A stretch of DNA of 64,000 nt from Gemmobacter serpentinus (GTDB lineage: Bacteria > Pseudomonadota > Alphaproteobacteria > Rhodobacterales > Rhodobacteraceae): the NCBI RefSeq assembly GCF_008973825.1, contig NZ_WCHR01000033.1, positions 1 to 64,000 on the forward strand. Reading direction: 5' to 3'. The stretch's first letter is position 1, and each line of letters opens with the position of its first letter. The translations under genes were made by a program, and so were the position numbers. This document shows, piece by piece, positions 34,655-43,801 of the stretch. The notes below the pieces were generated by a model. It was not told where the DNA came from. It worked only from the letters and a program-made list of their open reading frames with translations, and searched no databases.

Positions 34655-34687
34655 AACCAGAACAGAGTCAGCAACGGGGACGGCATT

Positions 34688-35794
34688 GTGACAGCAACCG
34701 CCACAACAGCAACCGCAACCCTTGACGCTGCGGGCATAGCCATCGAGGCCCGCAACACCGTCAAGGCGTTTGGACAGGGCGGCGCGGCGGTTCGCGCGCT
34801 TGATGATGTCTCGGTCGAGATCCGCAAGGGCGAGTTCTTCACCCTGCTTGGCCCCTCGGGCTGCGGCAAGACCACGCTTTTGCGCCTGATCGCAGGCTTT
34901 GAAAGCCCGACCTCGGGGCAGATCCTGCTGCATGGGCGCGACATCACCATGTTGCCGCCCAACAAGCGGCCGGTGAACACGGTGTTTCAAAGCTATGCGC
35001 TGTTTCCGCATCTGACGGTGGCCCAGAATGTGGGCTTCGCGCTTCAGATGCAGGGCAAGCCAAAGGCCCAGGTGGCCGAGACCGCAAGGCAGATGCTGGA
35101 TCTGGTAAAGCTGGGCCATCTGGCGGATCGCAAGATCACCCAGATGTCGGGCGGCCAGCAACAGCGCGTGGCATTGGCCCGCGCCCTTGCCGCAAAGCCC
35201 GAGGTGCTGCTGCTGGACGAGCCGCTTTCGGCGCTGGATCTGAAACTGCGCAAGGAAATGCAGGTCGAGCTGAAGCGGTTGCAGACCGAGACCGGCATCA
35301 CCTTCATCTTCGTGACCCATGATCAGGAAGAGGCGCTCACCATGTCCGACCGGATCGGCGTGATGAGCAATGGCAAGATCCAGCAGATCGGCACCCCGCG
35401 CGACATCTATACCCGGCCGGTGAACCGCTTTGTCGCAAGTTTCATCGGAGAGACCAACTTCCTGCCCGCCACGCTGGTCCCCGGTGGCGCGCGGCTGGCC
35501 ACGGGCGATGTGGTGGAATTGCCCGGGGCGGAGGGTCCGGCCGGTCCCGTCACCCTGACCGTGCGCCCCGAACAGGTCCGCCTGACGCCCGCGGGCGAGG
35601 CAGGATCGGTGCCCGCCACCATCCGCGACTGGGTCTATTTCGGCACCGATACCCATGTCCATCTGCTGCTGGCCGACGGAACCGAAGTGGTGGCGCGGCT
35701 GCAGAGCAACCCCACAGGCGATAGCGGCCTGAGCCAAGATGCGCCGGTCGGCATCCGCTTTGCGCCGGGCGCCGCCCAGATCGTGGGGGATTGA
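34688..35794 (+). CDS. potA: polyamine-type ABC transporter ATPase PotA
   Basis: ATPase of a spermidine/putrescine-type importer. The 368-residue protein has Walker [10 protein letters not shown] (55-63), signature MSGGQQQR (153-160), Walker [12 protein letters not shown] and a C-terminal TOBE regulatory domain (about 285-365). The GTG start at 34688 follows GGGGAC; an ATG at 34646 in the shared motif is the alternative. First gene of potA-potB-potC, then an RTX gene, then potD. The true substrate could be another cationic amine. Confidence 0.93.
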   Translation: MTATATTATATLDAAGIAIEARNTVKAFGQGGAAVRALDDVSVEIRKGEFFTLLGPSGCGKTTLLRLIAGFESPTSGQILLHGRDITMLPPNKRPVNTVFQSYALFPHLTVAQNVGFALQMQGKPKAQVAETARQMLDLVKLGHLADRKITQMSGGQQQRVALARALAAKPEVLLLDEPLSALDLKLRKEMQVELKRLQTETGITFIFVTHDQEEALTMSDRIGVMSNGKIQQIGTPRDIYTRPVNRFVASFIGETNFLPATLVPGGARLATGDVVELPGAEGPAGPVTLTVRPEQVRLTPAGEAGSVPATIRDWVYFGTDTHVHLLLADGTEVVARLQSNPTGDSGLSQDAPVGIRFAPGAAQIVGD

Positions 35795-35798
35795 GGCC

Positions 35799-36710
35799 AT
35801 GCGCACATTAGAAGACCAATCCCGCGCAAGGTCCGTGCGCAATGCCTGGGCGCTCTCGGCCCCGGCCCTGGTCTTGCTGGCCTGCGCCGCAGCCGGGCCC
35901 TTGTTGATCGTTGTGATCTATTCCTTCCTCAGTCCTGGCAAATACGGCAATGTCGAATGGGTCTTCAGCCTGGATGGCTGGCGCGGCATCCTGTTCACCA
36001 AGGATATCTTCGACGACACGCTGCAACTGGCCGATGCGCATATCACGATCTTCTGGCGCTCGGTGAAACTGTCGCTGCTGACCACCGGCATCACCTTTCT
36101 GGTGGGCTTTCCGACCGCATGGTTCATCGCGACACGGCCGCCAAAGGCCCGCGCGCTGTGGCTGTTCCTGATCACCATTCCGTTCTGGACCAACCTCTTG
36201 ATCCGCACCTTCGCAATCAACGAGGTGATCCGCAATGAAGGTCTGGTGAATACGGTTCTGCAAAAGATCGGCATGATCGAGGCCCCGATCCGCATGATCA
36301 ACACCGATTTTGCGGTGCTGGTCGGCATGACCTATGTCTATCTGCCGCTGATGGTGCTGCCGCTGTTTGCCGCGATCGACCGTTTCGACATGCGGCTGCT
36401 GGAAGCCGCCTATGACCTTTACGCCAATCGCTGGCAGGTCTTGCGCCGAGTGATCCTGCCCATCGTGAAGCCTGGCATCGTCGCGGGCTCGATCCTTGTC
36501 TTCGTGCCCTCGCTGGGGGCCTATGTCACGCCGCGCGTGCTGGGCGGCGGCAAGAACATGATGATCGGCAACTTCATCGAGCTGCAATTCGGGCAGGGCC
36601 GCAACTGGCCATTGGGGGCGGCGCTCTCGGTCGCGCTGCTGCTGATCGTCATGGTGGCGCTGCTGGTCTATGTCCGCGCCGCCAGCAAGGGAGACAGCGC
36701 CCATGGCTGA
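35799..36710 (+). CDS. potB: polyamine-type ABC transporter permease PotB
   Basis: First inner-membrane permease of the importer, 303 residues with six membrane segments and the EAA loop EAAYDLYANRWQVLRRVILPIVKPGI (about 206-231) that docks on the ATPase. It starts 4 bp after potA and its last 8 bp overlap the start of potC, so the genes are translationally linked. The start at 35799 follows TTGAGGCC. A longer frame upstream runs through potA and is not used. Confidence 0.93.
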   Translation: MRTLEDQSRARSVRNAWALSAPALVLLACAAAGPLLIVVIYSFLSPGKYGNVEWVFSLDGWRGILFTKDIFDDTLQLADAHITIFWRSVKLSLLTTGITFLVGFPTAWFIATRPPKARALWLFLITIPFWTNLLIRTFAINEVIRNEGLVNTVLQKIGMIEAPIRMINTDFAVLVGMTYVYLPLMVLPLFAAIDRFDMRLLEAAYDLYANRWQVLRRVILPIVKPGIVAGSILVFVPSLGAYVTPRVLGGGKNMMIGNFIELQFGQGRNWPLGAALSVALLLIVMVALLVYVRAASKGDSAHG

Positions 36711-37506
36711 CGCATCCTTCGAGCCGAGCCGGATCCCGTTCTTCCGCCCCATCGCCATTCTGGCCTTCGTGGCGCTTTACCTGCCGATCTTCACGTTGGT
36801 GGTCTATGCCTTCAATGGCGGCAGCTCCATCGGGGTCTGGGAAGGGTTTTCACTGCATTGGTTCAGCAAGGCCTGGGCGAATGAAGCGGTGAAGGCCGCC
36901 ACCCTGCGATCCCTGACCATCGCGGTCAGCGCGGCGATCATCGCCACCACCTGCGCGACGCTGGCGGCCCTTGGCACCACGCGCCGCCGCGCCTTCAAGG
37001 GCCAGACCTTCATCTATGTGATGATCAACCAGCCGCTGATGGTGCCCGAGATCGTCACCGCCGTGGCGCTGCTGATCCTGTTTGGCGTGGTCAAGACCTG
37101 GACCGGCTATCAGGGGCTTGGCTATCTGATCGTCGCGCATAGCGCCTTCTGCGTGCCCTTCGCCTATCTGCCGATCCGCGCCCGGCTGGAGGGGATGGAC
37201 CTGAGCCTCGAGACCGCCGCCGCCGACCTTTATGCCTCGCCCTGGCAGACCTTCCGCCATGTCACATTGCCGCTGCTTGCCCCCGGCATCCTAGCCGGTG
37301 CCATGCTTGCCTTTGTCATCAGCCTGGATGACGTGGTGATTACGGAGTTTGTGAAATCCGGCGGTCAGGATACACTGCCGACCTATATGCTGGGCCAGAT
37401 GCGGCGCGCGATCACGCCCGAGGTCAATGCGATCTCTACCGGATTGCTGGGCCTGACCGTGATCCTGCTGACCGCCTTCTTCCTGCTGACGCGGAAGAAG
37501 GGCTGA
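36703..37506 (+). CDS. potC: polyamine-type ABC transporter permease PotC
   Basis: Second permease, 267 residues with six membrane segments and the EAA loop ETAAADLYASPWQTFRHVTLPLLAPGI (about 178-204). It overlaps potB by 8 bp and has an AAGGGAGA site. The RTX protein gene begins 24 bp after its stop, so it is probably on the same transcript. Confidence 0.93.
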   Translation: MADASFEPSRIPFFRPIAILAFVALYLPIFTLVVYAFNGGSSIGVWEGFSLHWFSKAWANEAVKAATLRSLTIAVSAAIIATTCATLAALGTTRRRAFKGQTFIYVMINQPLMVPEIVTAVALLILFGVVKTWTGYQGLGYLIVAHSAFCVPFAYLPIRARLEGMDLSLETAAADLYASPWQTFRHVTLPLLAPGILAGAMLAFVISLDDVVITEFVKSGGQDTLPTYMLGQMRRAITPEVNAISTGLLGLTVILLTAFFLLTRKKG

Positions 37507-37529
37507 TCCGGCCAAAGGGGGATGCGGAT

Positions 37530-39245
37530 ATGGCAAGATTCTATGTGAAGCTGGGACTGGTGCGCAGCTACGAGGACCAACCTGGCAGTCTGAGCACGGT
37601 CCTGACCCATAGCGGGTCGGTGGTCTATGCCCTGCAAAGCAATGGCAGCCTTGTCGCCCATACCCGCTACGGGGCCTATTGGGATGGAAGCGATCAGGAT
37701 TACGAGGAATATCAGGTCATTGCGGTCTATCCCTCGCGCCCTGCCGAATTCAACACCACCTTCGTTGAAGGGGCCGCCACCTCGCGGCTGGCATGGGGGG
37801 TGATCGACAGCGACGGGCCGGTTGACCCGCCGGTGGATCCTCCCGTGGAGCCCCCGGTCGAGCCACCCAAACCCCCGAAGCCGCCGGTTGAACCCAATCC
37901 GCCGGACCCTCGCTATATGGAGCGGTGGAGCGATCACTGGACGGATGAGAATGGCATGATCCATTACTATCCGCAGACCAATGGACTGTATCGCCTTTAT
38001 GCCAAAAGCGATCAGCAGATGCTGATCATGATGGAAAAGGTGCTTGGGCAGCTCGGCAATGGCACCGTGAATGCCGAACTTTTCCAATGGGTGTCTGGCA
38101 CCTTCGGCATCCAAGCATCCGGCGATCTCCGACTGGCGGCCTTCAGCGAAGACGAGGCCATGGCCGCGATGGACCTGATCGGCTCCTCGGGCTTTGACGT
38201 GCTGGATGCGCTGACCCTCACCGACAGCGACGGCAATTTCCGCAGCGTCATTACGCCTGATCTAGAGCGTTTCTGGCAGGCGCAACGGGATGCGCGGGTG
38301 ATATTTACCGAGATGATGCGCGACGAGGGCAGCTTGGACAGCGCCGGCATTGCGCGGTTGGTCAATCTGCTGACAAGCCAGAAGGCCATCGTCTCCAACA
38401 CCTATAACCGTTCGGATCTTGAGAATCGTGGCTATTTCGTGGCCCTCGAAGCCGGGCTGGATCAGGTGGTGATCCGTGACAAGCTGGCATCGATCATCGG
38501 CTCGATCGGGCGCGATGCTGTGAAAGCCGAGGTGCGCATATCGGCCATGCTCGGACCAAATGACGATGTGCTGGAGCAGACCAAAGGCACATCCGGCACG
38601 GTCGTCATCGCGGGCAGCGGACATGACAGGGTCAGTCTACTGGGGGCAAGGAAATACGAGGCCAATGGCTATATCGATGGTGGCGACGGACGCGACACCC
38701 TGACCGGGTCTAACTTTGATGATCGCATCCTGGGCGGCACCGGCAAGGATGTGATCCGAGCCCATGGCGGCAGGGATTCTCTGCGCGGCGGCAGCCAGGA
38801 CGACACCCTCCATGGTGGCAAGGGCAATGACCTGATCTATGGCGAAAGCGAAAACGATGTGCTTTTCGGCGAAAAGGGCATCGACCGGCTGTACGGCGGC
38901 AAGGGCGCGGACCGGCTTTACGGCGGCGTGGCCAATGACAGCCTGTTCGGCGGTGATGGCAATGACCACCTGCTTGGCGGCTTCGGCAATGACACGCTGC
39001 ACGGCGGTGCCGGGGCCGACCGCTTTGTCTTCGACACCAAGGGCCGCGCGCGCGACCTGATCCGCGATTTCGAGGATGGCCGCGACATGATCGTCATCGA
39101 CCGCGATCTGGCCCGCAACTTCGCCGCACTGGATATCGACCGGGTGAATGCCCGCGAATGGATCATCCGTTTTGACGATCAGACCATCGTGCTGCGTGAC
39201 GATGCCACGATCCGGCTGAGCAGCAGCGATTTCCAGTTCATATGA
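37530..39245 (+). CDS. RTX (GGxGxD repeat) secreted protein inside the pot cluster
   Basis: A 571-residue protein: a compact N-terminal region (1-90, no signal peptide), a Pro/Val-rich linker (96-126, PVDPPVEPP type), a helical middle (about 130-360) and at least ten calcium-binding nonapeptide repeats (about 380-500, e.g. LHGGKGNDLIYGE, LFGGDGNDHLLGG). It ends with the RDLIRDFEDGRDMIVID block common near the C-terminus of type I secreted RTX proteins. Export should be by a type I system without a cleaved signal, yet no such transporter gene is nearby. It follows potC by 24 bp with an AAGGGGGAT site. The central part is visibly less GC-biased than the pot genes. Role unknown. Confidence 0.85.
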   Translation: MARFYVKLGLVRSYEDQPGSLSTVLTHSGSVVYALQSNGSLVAHTRYGAYWDGSDQDYEEYQVIAVYPSRPAEFNTTFVEGAATSRLAWGVIDSDGPVDPPVDPPVEPPVEPPKPPKPPVEPNPPDPRYMERWSDHWTDENGMIHYYPQTNGLYRLYAKSDQQMLIMMEKVLGQLGNGTVNAELFQWVSGTFGIQASGDLRLAAFSEDEAMAAMDLIGSSGFDVLDALTLTDSDGNFRSVITPDLERFWQAQRDARVIFTEMMRDEGSLDSAGIARLVNLLTSQKAIVSNTYNRSDLENRGYFVALEAGLDQVVIRDKLASIIGSIGRDAVKAEVRISAMLGPNDDVLEQTKGTSGTVVIAGSGHDRVSLLGARKYEANGYIDGGDGRDTLTGSNFDDRILGGTGKDVIRAHGGRDSLRGGSQDDTLHGGKGNDLIYGESENDVLFGEKGIDRLYGGKGADRLYGGVANDSLFGGDGNDHLLGGFGNDTLHGGAGADRFVFDTKGRARDLIRDFEDGRDMIVIDRDLARNFAALDIDRVNAREWIIRFDDQTIVLRDDATIRLSSSDFQFI

Positions 39246-39308
39246 CCACCCGCCCCCTTCACCACCGGGGGTGGCCATAACCAGATAAAGACCAACAAGG
39301 AGAGAAAG

Positions 39309-40334
39309 ATGAAACGACTGTTGTCTGCGACCGCGCTGCTGCTCTGCGGCACCGGCCTTGCCCATGCCGAGGGCGTGCTGCAGCTTTACAACTGGGGCAA
39401 CTATACCAGCCCCGAATTGCTGGCCAAGTTCGAGAAAGAGACCGGCATCAAGGTCACCGTCACCGATTATGACAGCAACGACACCGCCTTGGCCAAGATC
39501 GAGGCCGGCGGCCACGGCTTTGACCTTGTGGTGCCCTCGGCCAATTATGTGCCGATCTGGGTCGAGAAGGGCCTTGTGACCGAGCTGGACCAGTCCAAGC
39601 TGCCGCATTTCGGCAATATCGCCCCCGAATGGCAGAATGTGGATTGGGATCCGGGCCGCAAGCATTCGATCCCGTGGCAATGGGGCTCGGTCGGGATGGC
39701 CGTCAACACCAAGGTCTATGGCGGCGACATCAATACATCGGCGGTGTTTCTGGATGTGCCGGATGAGCTGAAGGGCAAGATCAACGTCGTGCCGGAAATG
39801 AACGACGTGGTGAACCTTGCGATCTGGTATGTCGGCGGCGAGGCCTGCACCGAAGATACCGAGGTGCTGAAAAAGGCGCGCGACGCGCTGCTGGCCGCCA
39901 AGCCCGACTGGCTGTCGATGGATTACGGCGCGACCGAGCGGCTGTCGAACAATGACTGGGCGGCCTCGGTGAACTGGAACGGCTCCACCATGCGGGCGCG
40001 TCTGGCCAATCCCGATGTGAAATACGGCTATCCGAAAGAGGGCTATACCCTGTTCATGGATTCGGTCGCGCTCTTGAGCGACGCGAAGAATGTCGATGAG
40101 GCCTACAAGTTCCTCGATTTCATCATGATGCCGGAAAATGCCGCGATGATCTCGGCCTTTGCGCGCTATGCCAATGGCATTACCGGATCGGACGCCTTCA
40201 TGCCGGAAGACATGAAGACCGCGCCCGAGGTCATGATCCCGGAAGAGTTCAAGGCCTCTGGTCACTTCCTGCCGACCTGCTCGCCCAAGGCGCAGGAATA
40301 TCTGACCGCGATCTGGACCGAGCTGCAGAAGTAA
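39309..40334 (+). CDS. potD: polyamine-type periplasmic binding protein PotD
   Basis: Substrate-binding subunit, 341 residues, with a cleavable signal peptide (MKRLLSATALLLCGTGLAHA) and the PotD/PotF fold: VLQLYNWGNYTSPELLAKFEKETG at the mature N-terminus, SIPWQWGSVGMAVN and LSMDYGATERLSNNDWAASVNW. AGGAGAG lies before the ATG. It belongs to the potABC importer despite the RTX gene between them. Highly expressed binding-protein genes often have their own site, as here. Exact ligand uncertain. Confidence 0.93.
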   Translation: MKRLLSATALLLCGTGLAHAEGVLQLYNWGNYTSPELLAKFEKETGIKVTVTDYDSNDTALAKIEAGGHGFDLVVPSANYVPIWVEKGLVTELDQSKLPHFGNIAPEWQNVDWDPGRKHSIPWQWGSVGMAVNTKVYGGDINTSAVFLDVPDELKGKINVVPEMNDVVNLAIWYVGGEACTEDTEVLKKARDALLAAKPDWLSMDYGATERLSNNDWAASVNWNGSTMRARLANPDVKYGYPKEGYTLFMDSVALLSDAKNVDEAYKFLDFIMMPENAAMISAFARYANGITGSDAFMPEDMKTAPEVMIPEEFKASGHFLPTCSPKAQEYLTAIWTELQK

Positions 40335-40343
40335 GCGGACCAG

Positions 40344-40364
40344 GCAGCCCGGAGAACGGGCTGC
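40344..40364 (+). terminator. hairpin after potD
   Basis: Stem GCAGCCCG / CGGGCTGC (40344-40351 with 40357-40364), loop GAGAA, 10 bp after the stop. The following ATCTGCTTT is a weak U-tract. Confidence 0.55.
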
Positions 40365-40444
40365 ATCTGCTTTCACGGAAATGGCAGGTGCATTGCCCGC
40401 CATCAGGAAAAGCCGGGGGGATTTACCTACCCTTGGAAAACAAG

Positions 40445-40502
40445 CGCGGGGGGCTTTGCCCCCCGCACACTCCCCACGATATTTTTGGACAGAACATGAA
40501 GA
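40445..40502 (+). repeat. dispersed hairpin repeat upstream of the second amidase
   Basis: GCGGGGGGCTTTGCCCCCCGC hairpin followed by ACTCCCCACGATATTTTTGG and ACAGAACATGAAG. The last ATG is the start of the amidase gene, so the repeat tail supplies the start region. Confidence 0.8.
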
Positions 40503-41917
40503 CGGCTGTGGCGCTGACCGACCTTTCGGCCTCGGATCTGGCGCGGCTGATTGCTGCGCGCGAGGTGAAACCCTCCGAGGTGATGGAGGCCTATCTGGCG
40601 CGCATCGCTGCGGTGAACGGGGCGGTGAATGCGTTGGTCTCGCTGCGCGATGCCGAGCAGCTGATGGAGGAGGCGCGGGCGGCGGATGCGGCCACGCCGC
40701 AGGGCTGGATGCATGGCCTGCCAATCGCGGTGAAGGATCTGCTGGCGGTTAAGGGCTTGCGCAGCACCTATGGCTCGCCACTTTATGCCGATCATGTGCC
40801 GCTGGCCGATGATCTGGTGGTGGCGCGGATGCGCAAGGCGGGTGCGATCTTCACCGCCAAGACCAATACGCCGGAATGGGGCCATGGCAGCCACAGTTTC
40901 AACCCGGTCTTCGGCGTGACCCGCAACCCCTATGATCTAAGCCGCAGCGCAGGCGGATCCTCGGGAGGGGCGGCGGCGGCTTTGGCCGCGCGCATGGCAC
41001 CGCTGGCGGACGGCAGCGACATGATGGGATCGCTGCGCAACCCGGCAGCCTTTTGCAATGTCTATGGATTTCGCCCGTCCTACGGGCTGGTGCCCGCCGA
41101 TGCCTTAGGCGACACCTTTTCCGCCACGATGGCGACCGAAGGCCCGATGGCGCGCAGCGTCGAGGATATCGCCCGCTTTCTGTCCGTTCTGGCGGGCGAA
41201 AACCCGGAGGTCCCCTTCCCGGTGCAGCCCATGGATTATGCCGCGCATCTGGACATGGATGTGAAAGGCAAGCGCATCGGCTGGCTCGGGGATTGGGGTG
41301 GGGCCTATCCCTGCGAGCCCGGCATTCTGGAGACCTGCCGCGCGGGCCTTGCCGTGCTGGAGGATCAGGGCGCGATCGTCGAGGAGCTGGCACCGCCCTT
41401 CCCGGCCGAACGGCTTTGGCAGGCCTGGATCACCCTGCGCGGCTTCCTCAATGCCGGATCCAAAGGCGCGCTGCGCGAGGATCCGGCAAAATGGGCGCAA
41501 CTGAAGCCCGAGACGCAATGGGAGATCGAGCAGGGCCTGAACCTGACCCCCATGCAGGTTTACCGCGCCAGCGAGACGCGTTCGCGCTGGTATGCGCGGG
41601 CGGCCAAGCTGCTGGCCCGCTATGATGCGCTGGTGATGCCGGCGGCCCAGGTCTGGCCCTTCCCGGCCGATTGGCGCTGGCCGCAGGTGATCAATGGTCG
41701 CGCAATGGACACCTATCACCGCTGGATGGAGATCGTGATCCCGGTCAGCCTGATCGGCCTGCCCAGCCTTGCCGTGCCCTGCGGCTTTGGTGCAGCCGGC
41801 CTGCCGACCGGGATGCAGATCATTGGCCGCTTTGGGGCCGATGCGCAGATATTGGCCATGGGGGCCCAATATCATCAGGCGACGCGCTGGCCGGAACGGC
41901 AACCGCCCGCCCTTTAG
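40496..41917 (+). CDS. second amidase-signature amidohydrolase
   Basis: A 473-residue Ser-Ser-Lys amidase: Lys80 (IAVKDLL), cis-Ser155 (GGSSGGAA) and nucleophile Ser179 (DMMGSLRNPAAF). It differs clearly from the amidase at 33 kb; the MMGS context is typical of stand-alone bacterial amidases acting on small aliphatic or aryl amides. The start at 40496 lies in a dispersed repeat and has only a weak ribosome-binding site. Open frame further upstream crosses the repeat and is not coding-like. It lies just after potD and probably belongs to the same amide/amine utilisation locus. Confidence 0.87.
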   Translation: MKTAVALTDLSASDLARLIAAREVKPSEVMEAYLARIAAVNGAVNALVSLRDAEQLMEEARAADAATPQGWMHGLPIAVKDLLAVKGLRSTYGSPLYADHVPLADDLVVARMRKAGAIFTAKTNTPEWGHGSHSFNPVFGVTRNPYDLSRSAGGSSGGAAAALAARMAPLADGSDMMGSLRNPAAFCNVYGFRPSYGLVPADALGDTFSATMATEGPMARSVEDIARFLSVLAGENPEVPFPVQPMDYAAHLDMDVKGKRIGWLGDWGGAYPCEPGILETCRAGLAVLEDQGAIVEELAPPFPAERLWQAWITLRGFLNAGSKGALREDPAKWAQLKPETQWEIEQGLNLTPMQVYRASETRSRWYARAAKLLARYDALVMPAAQVWPFPADWRWPQVINGRAMDTYHRWMEIVIPVSLIGLPSLAVPCGFGAAGLPTGMQIIGRFGADAQILAMGAQYHQATRWPERQPPAL

Positions 41918-41926
41918 CGCCGCAAG

Positions 41927-42409
41927 CTAGCCTGCCTGCCAATGGGTGCAGACCGCTTCGGCCCGGCGTGGCAGGGACAGCACCACCCTGTCCCCCTCAA
42001 TCCGGCCCGCAGCCCCCGCCAGCGGTCCGGTTTCAAAGCCCAGATCGCCGCCGCTTTGGCCAAAGCGCCCGGCCATGCCGCTGTCATCGATATAGAGACC
42101 CGGCGCAAGCGCGATGCCAAAGCGCGCCTGCCCCTCACCGCAGGACAGCAGCCCCTTGGGCAGCGGCGCCGGCGGCGGAGTGTCGCCTGCCTGTGCGTGC
42201 TGGAGATCGGCGGCGGGCACCTCGATCAGCCTGCCACCGGCCAGCCGCACAAGGCAGAGCCCGGTCTCACCCATGCCTTCCACCAGCCCCTCACCCTGCC
42301 CGGTCACAGTCACCAGCGCCGCCTGCGGGCAATCCAGCGCGGCCTGGGCGGCCAATGGCAGGCCCGCCAGCATCATACCAAGGCAGATGGCACGGAGAAG
42401 ATCAGGCAC
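41927..42409 (-). CDS. secreted hypothetical protein
   Basis: A 160-residue protein read from a GTG at 42409, with GGGGGTC 6 nt upstream, giving a clean signal peptide (VPDLLRAICLGMMLAGLPLAAQA) with cleavage before ALDCP. The mature part has four cysteines (in LDCPQ, LCLVR, LSCGE and VCTHW) that could form two disulphides, and a Pro-rich hinge DTPPPAPLPKG. I do not recognise a family. It ends 9 bp from the convergent amidase gene. Two ATG codons inside the signal peptide are poorer starts. Confidence 0.65.
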   Translation of the reverse strand: MPDLLRAICLGMMLAGLPLAAQAALDCPQAALVTVTGQGEGLVEGMGETGLCLVRLAGGRLIEVPAADLQHAQAGDTPPPAPLPKGLLSCGEGQARFGIALAPGLYIDDSGMAGRFGQSGGDLGFETGPLAGAAGRIEGDRVVLSLPRRAEAVCTHWQAG

Positions 42410-42508
42410 GAAGACCCCCACATGAGTTAAGCGCCGCCACCATGCCGCGCCGGGCGGGCCGTGCCAAGCCCAAGCTGCGCCCGCTTGCCTTGCGCGGGAC
42501 CTCTGGCT

Positions 42509-43801
42509 ATGCCGGGGCACGAATGCGGAGCGGAGCTGCCCTTGCTGGCCTATCGGATGATCCTTTCGGCCCTGACGCCGGTTCTGGCGGGGCTGGTGCT
42601 GGTGCAGCGGCTGCGCGGCCGGGTTGGTCGCGCGGCCCTGTCGGAACGCCTGGGGCGCGCGGCGCAGCCCGCGGCGGGCCAAAACGTGGTCTGGCTGCAC
42701 GGCGCCTCCAATGGCGAGCTGACCTCGGCACGCTGGCTGATCGCCGATCTGTTGCGGGCACGGCCCGACCTGCATATCGTCATCACCTGCAACAGCTGGA
42801 CGGCGCGGGCCATGGTGCGGGATTGGGGCCTGCCGCGTGTCACGGCCCAGCTTGCACCCTTTGACACCCCCGGTGCCACCCGGCGCATGATCGCAAGATC
42901 GGGTGCCAAGGCGCTGATCTTCATCGAAAACGAGCTTTGGCCGGAACGGATCATCCGCATGGCCGCGCAAGGCGCGGTGATCGGCATCGGCGCAAGGTTG
43001 TCGCAAGGCTCCGCCCGCAACTGGCAACGCTTTGCCCCCGGCCTGATCGCGGCGATGCTGCGGCGGATCACCCTGCTTTCGGCGCAGGATGCCGGATCGG
43101 AGGCACGGTTTCTGGCGCTTGGCCTGCCCGCCGATCGCATCGGACCACGGCTGATGCTGAAGGCACAAGGCACCCAGGCGGCAAGCCCCACGACCCCGCC
43201 CTTCGCGCCGATGCATCCGCGCGCGCGGATCCTGCTGGCGGCCTCCACCCATACCGGCGAAGAGGCAGTCATCCTGCAAGGTTTTGCACAGGCGCGTGGC
43301 CAGTTCGACCTGTTGATCCTGGCCCCACGCCACCCGCGTCGCAGCGCAGAGGTGGCGGCGGCGATCCGGGCCCATGGCCTGTCTTTCGCCACGCGCTCCA
43401 TGGGCGAGGTGCCGGGGCCCGGCACCGCGGTCTATCTGGCCGACAGTCTGGGCGAGATGCCGATCTGGTATGAGATGGCCGGTGCGACGGTCATCGGCGG
43501 CACCTTTGGCGATGCGGGCGGCCATACCCCATATGAACCCGCGCGTCATGGTTCGGCCATTCTGCATGGCCCCGGCGTCGCGAATTTTGCCGAAGTTTTT
43601 GCCGAACTGGATCAGGCGCAGGCTGCGCTTGCGGTGGGTCGCGATGGCCTTGGTCATGCGCTGGCCACCCTGACCGCGCAAAGCCAGATTGCCTTGGCCG
43701 AGGCGGCAACGGCCACGCTTTCCAAGGCCGAAGGGGGGGCTGCATTGCGGGCCGCCATTCTTGCAGCCCTGCCGCAAGTGCCGGATCAGGCCAGAGGATA
43801 G
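42509..43801 (+). CDS. waaA: 3-deoxy-D-manno-octulosonic acid (Kdo) transferase
   Basis: GT30 enzyme that adds Kdo to lipid A precursors at the inner face of the inner membrane. The protein has an N-terminal membrane anchor (YRMILSALTPVLAGLVLVQR), HGASNGELTSARWL, FIENELWPE (the Glu-rich catalytic strand) and the C-terminal YLADSLGEMPIWYEMAGATVIGGTF segment that ends with the GGHTPYEPA acceptor loop. The start is uncertain: ATG 42509 is given (430 residues), while ATG 42557 or a TTG near 42542 would fit the family length better. Its last 16 bp overlap the convergent thpR. Confidence 0.9.
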   Translation: MPGHECGAELPLLAYRMILSALTPVLAGLVLVQRLRGRVGRAALSERLGRAAQPAAGQNVVWLHGASNGELTSARWLIADLLRARPDLHIVITCNSWTARAMVRDWGLPRVTAQLAPFDTPGATRRMIARSGAKALIFIENELWPERIIRMAAQGAVIGIGARLSQGSARNWQRFAPGLIAAMLRRITLLSAQDAGSEARFLALGLPADRIGPRLMLKAQGTQAASPTTPPFAPMHPRARILLAASTHTGEEAVILQGFAQARGQFDLLILAPRHPRRSAEVAAAIRAHGLSFATRSMGEVPGPGTAVYLADSLGEMPIWYEMAGATVIGGTFGDAGGHTPYEPARHGSAILHGPGVANFAEVFAELDQAQAALAVGRDGLGHALATLTAQSQIALAEAATATLSKAEGGAALRAAILAALPQVPDQARG

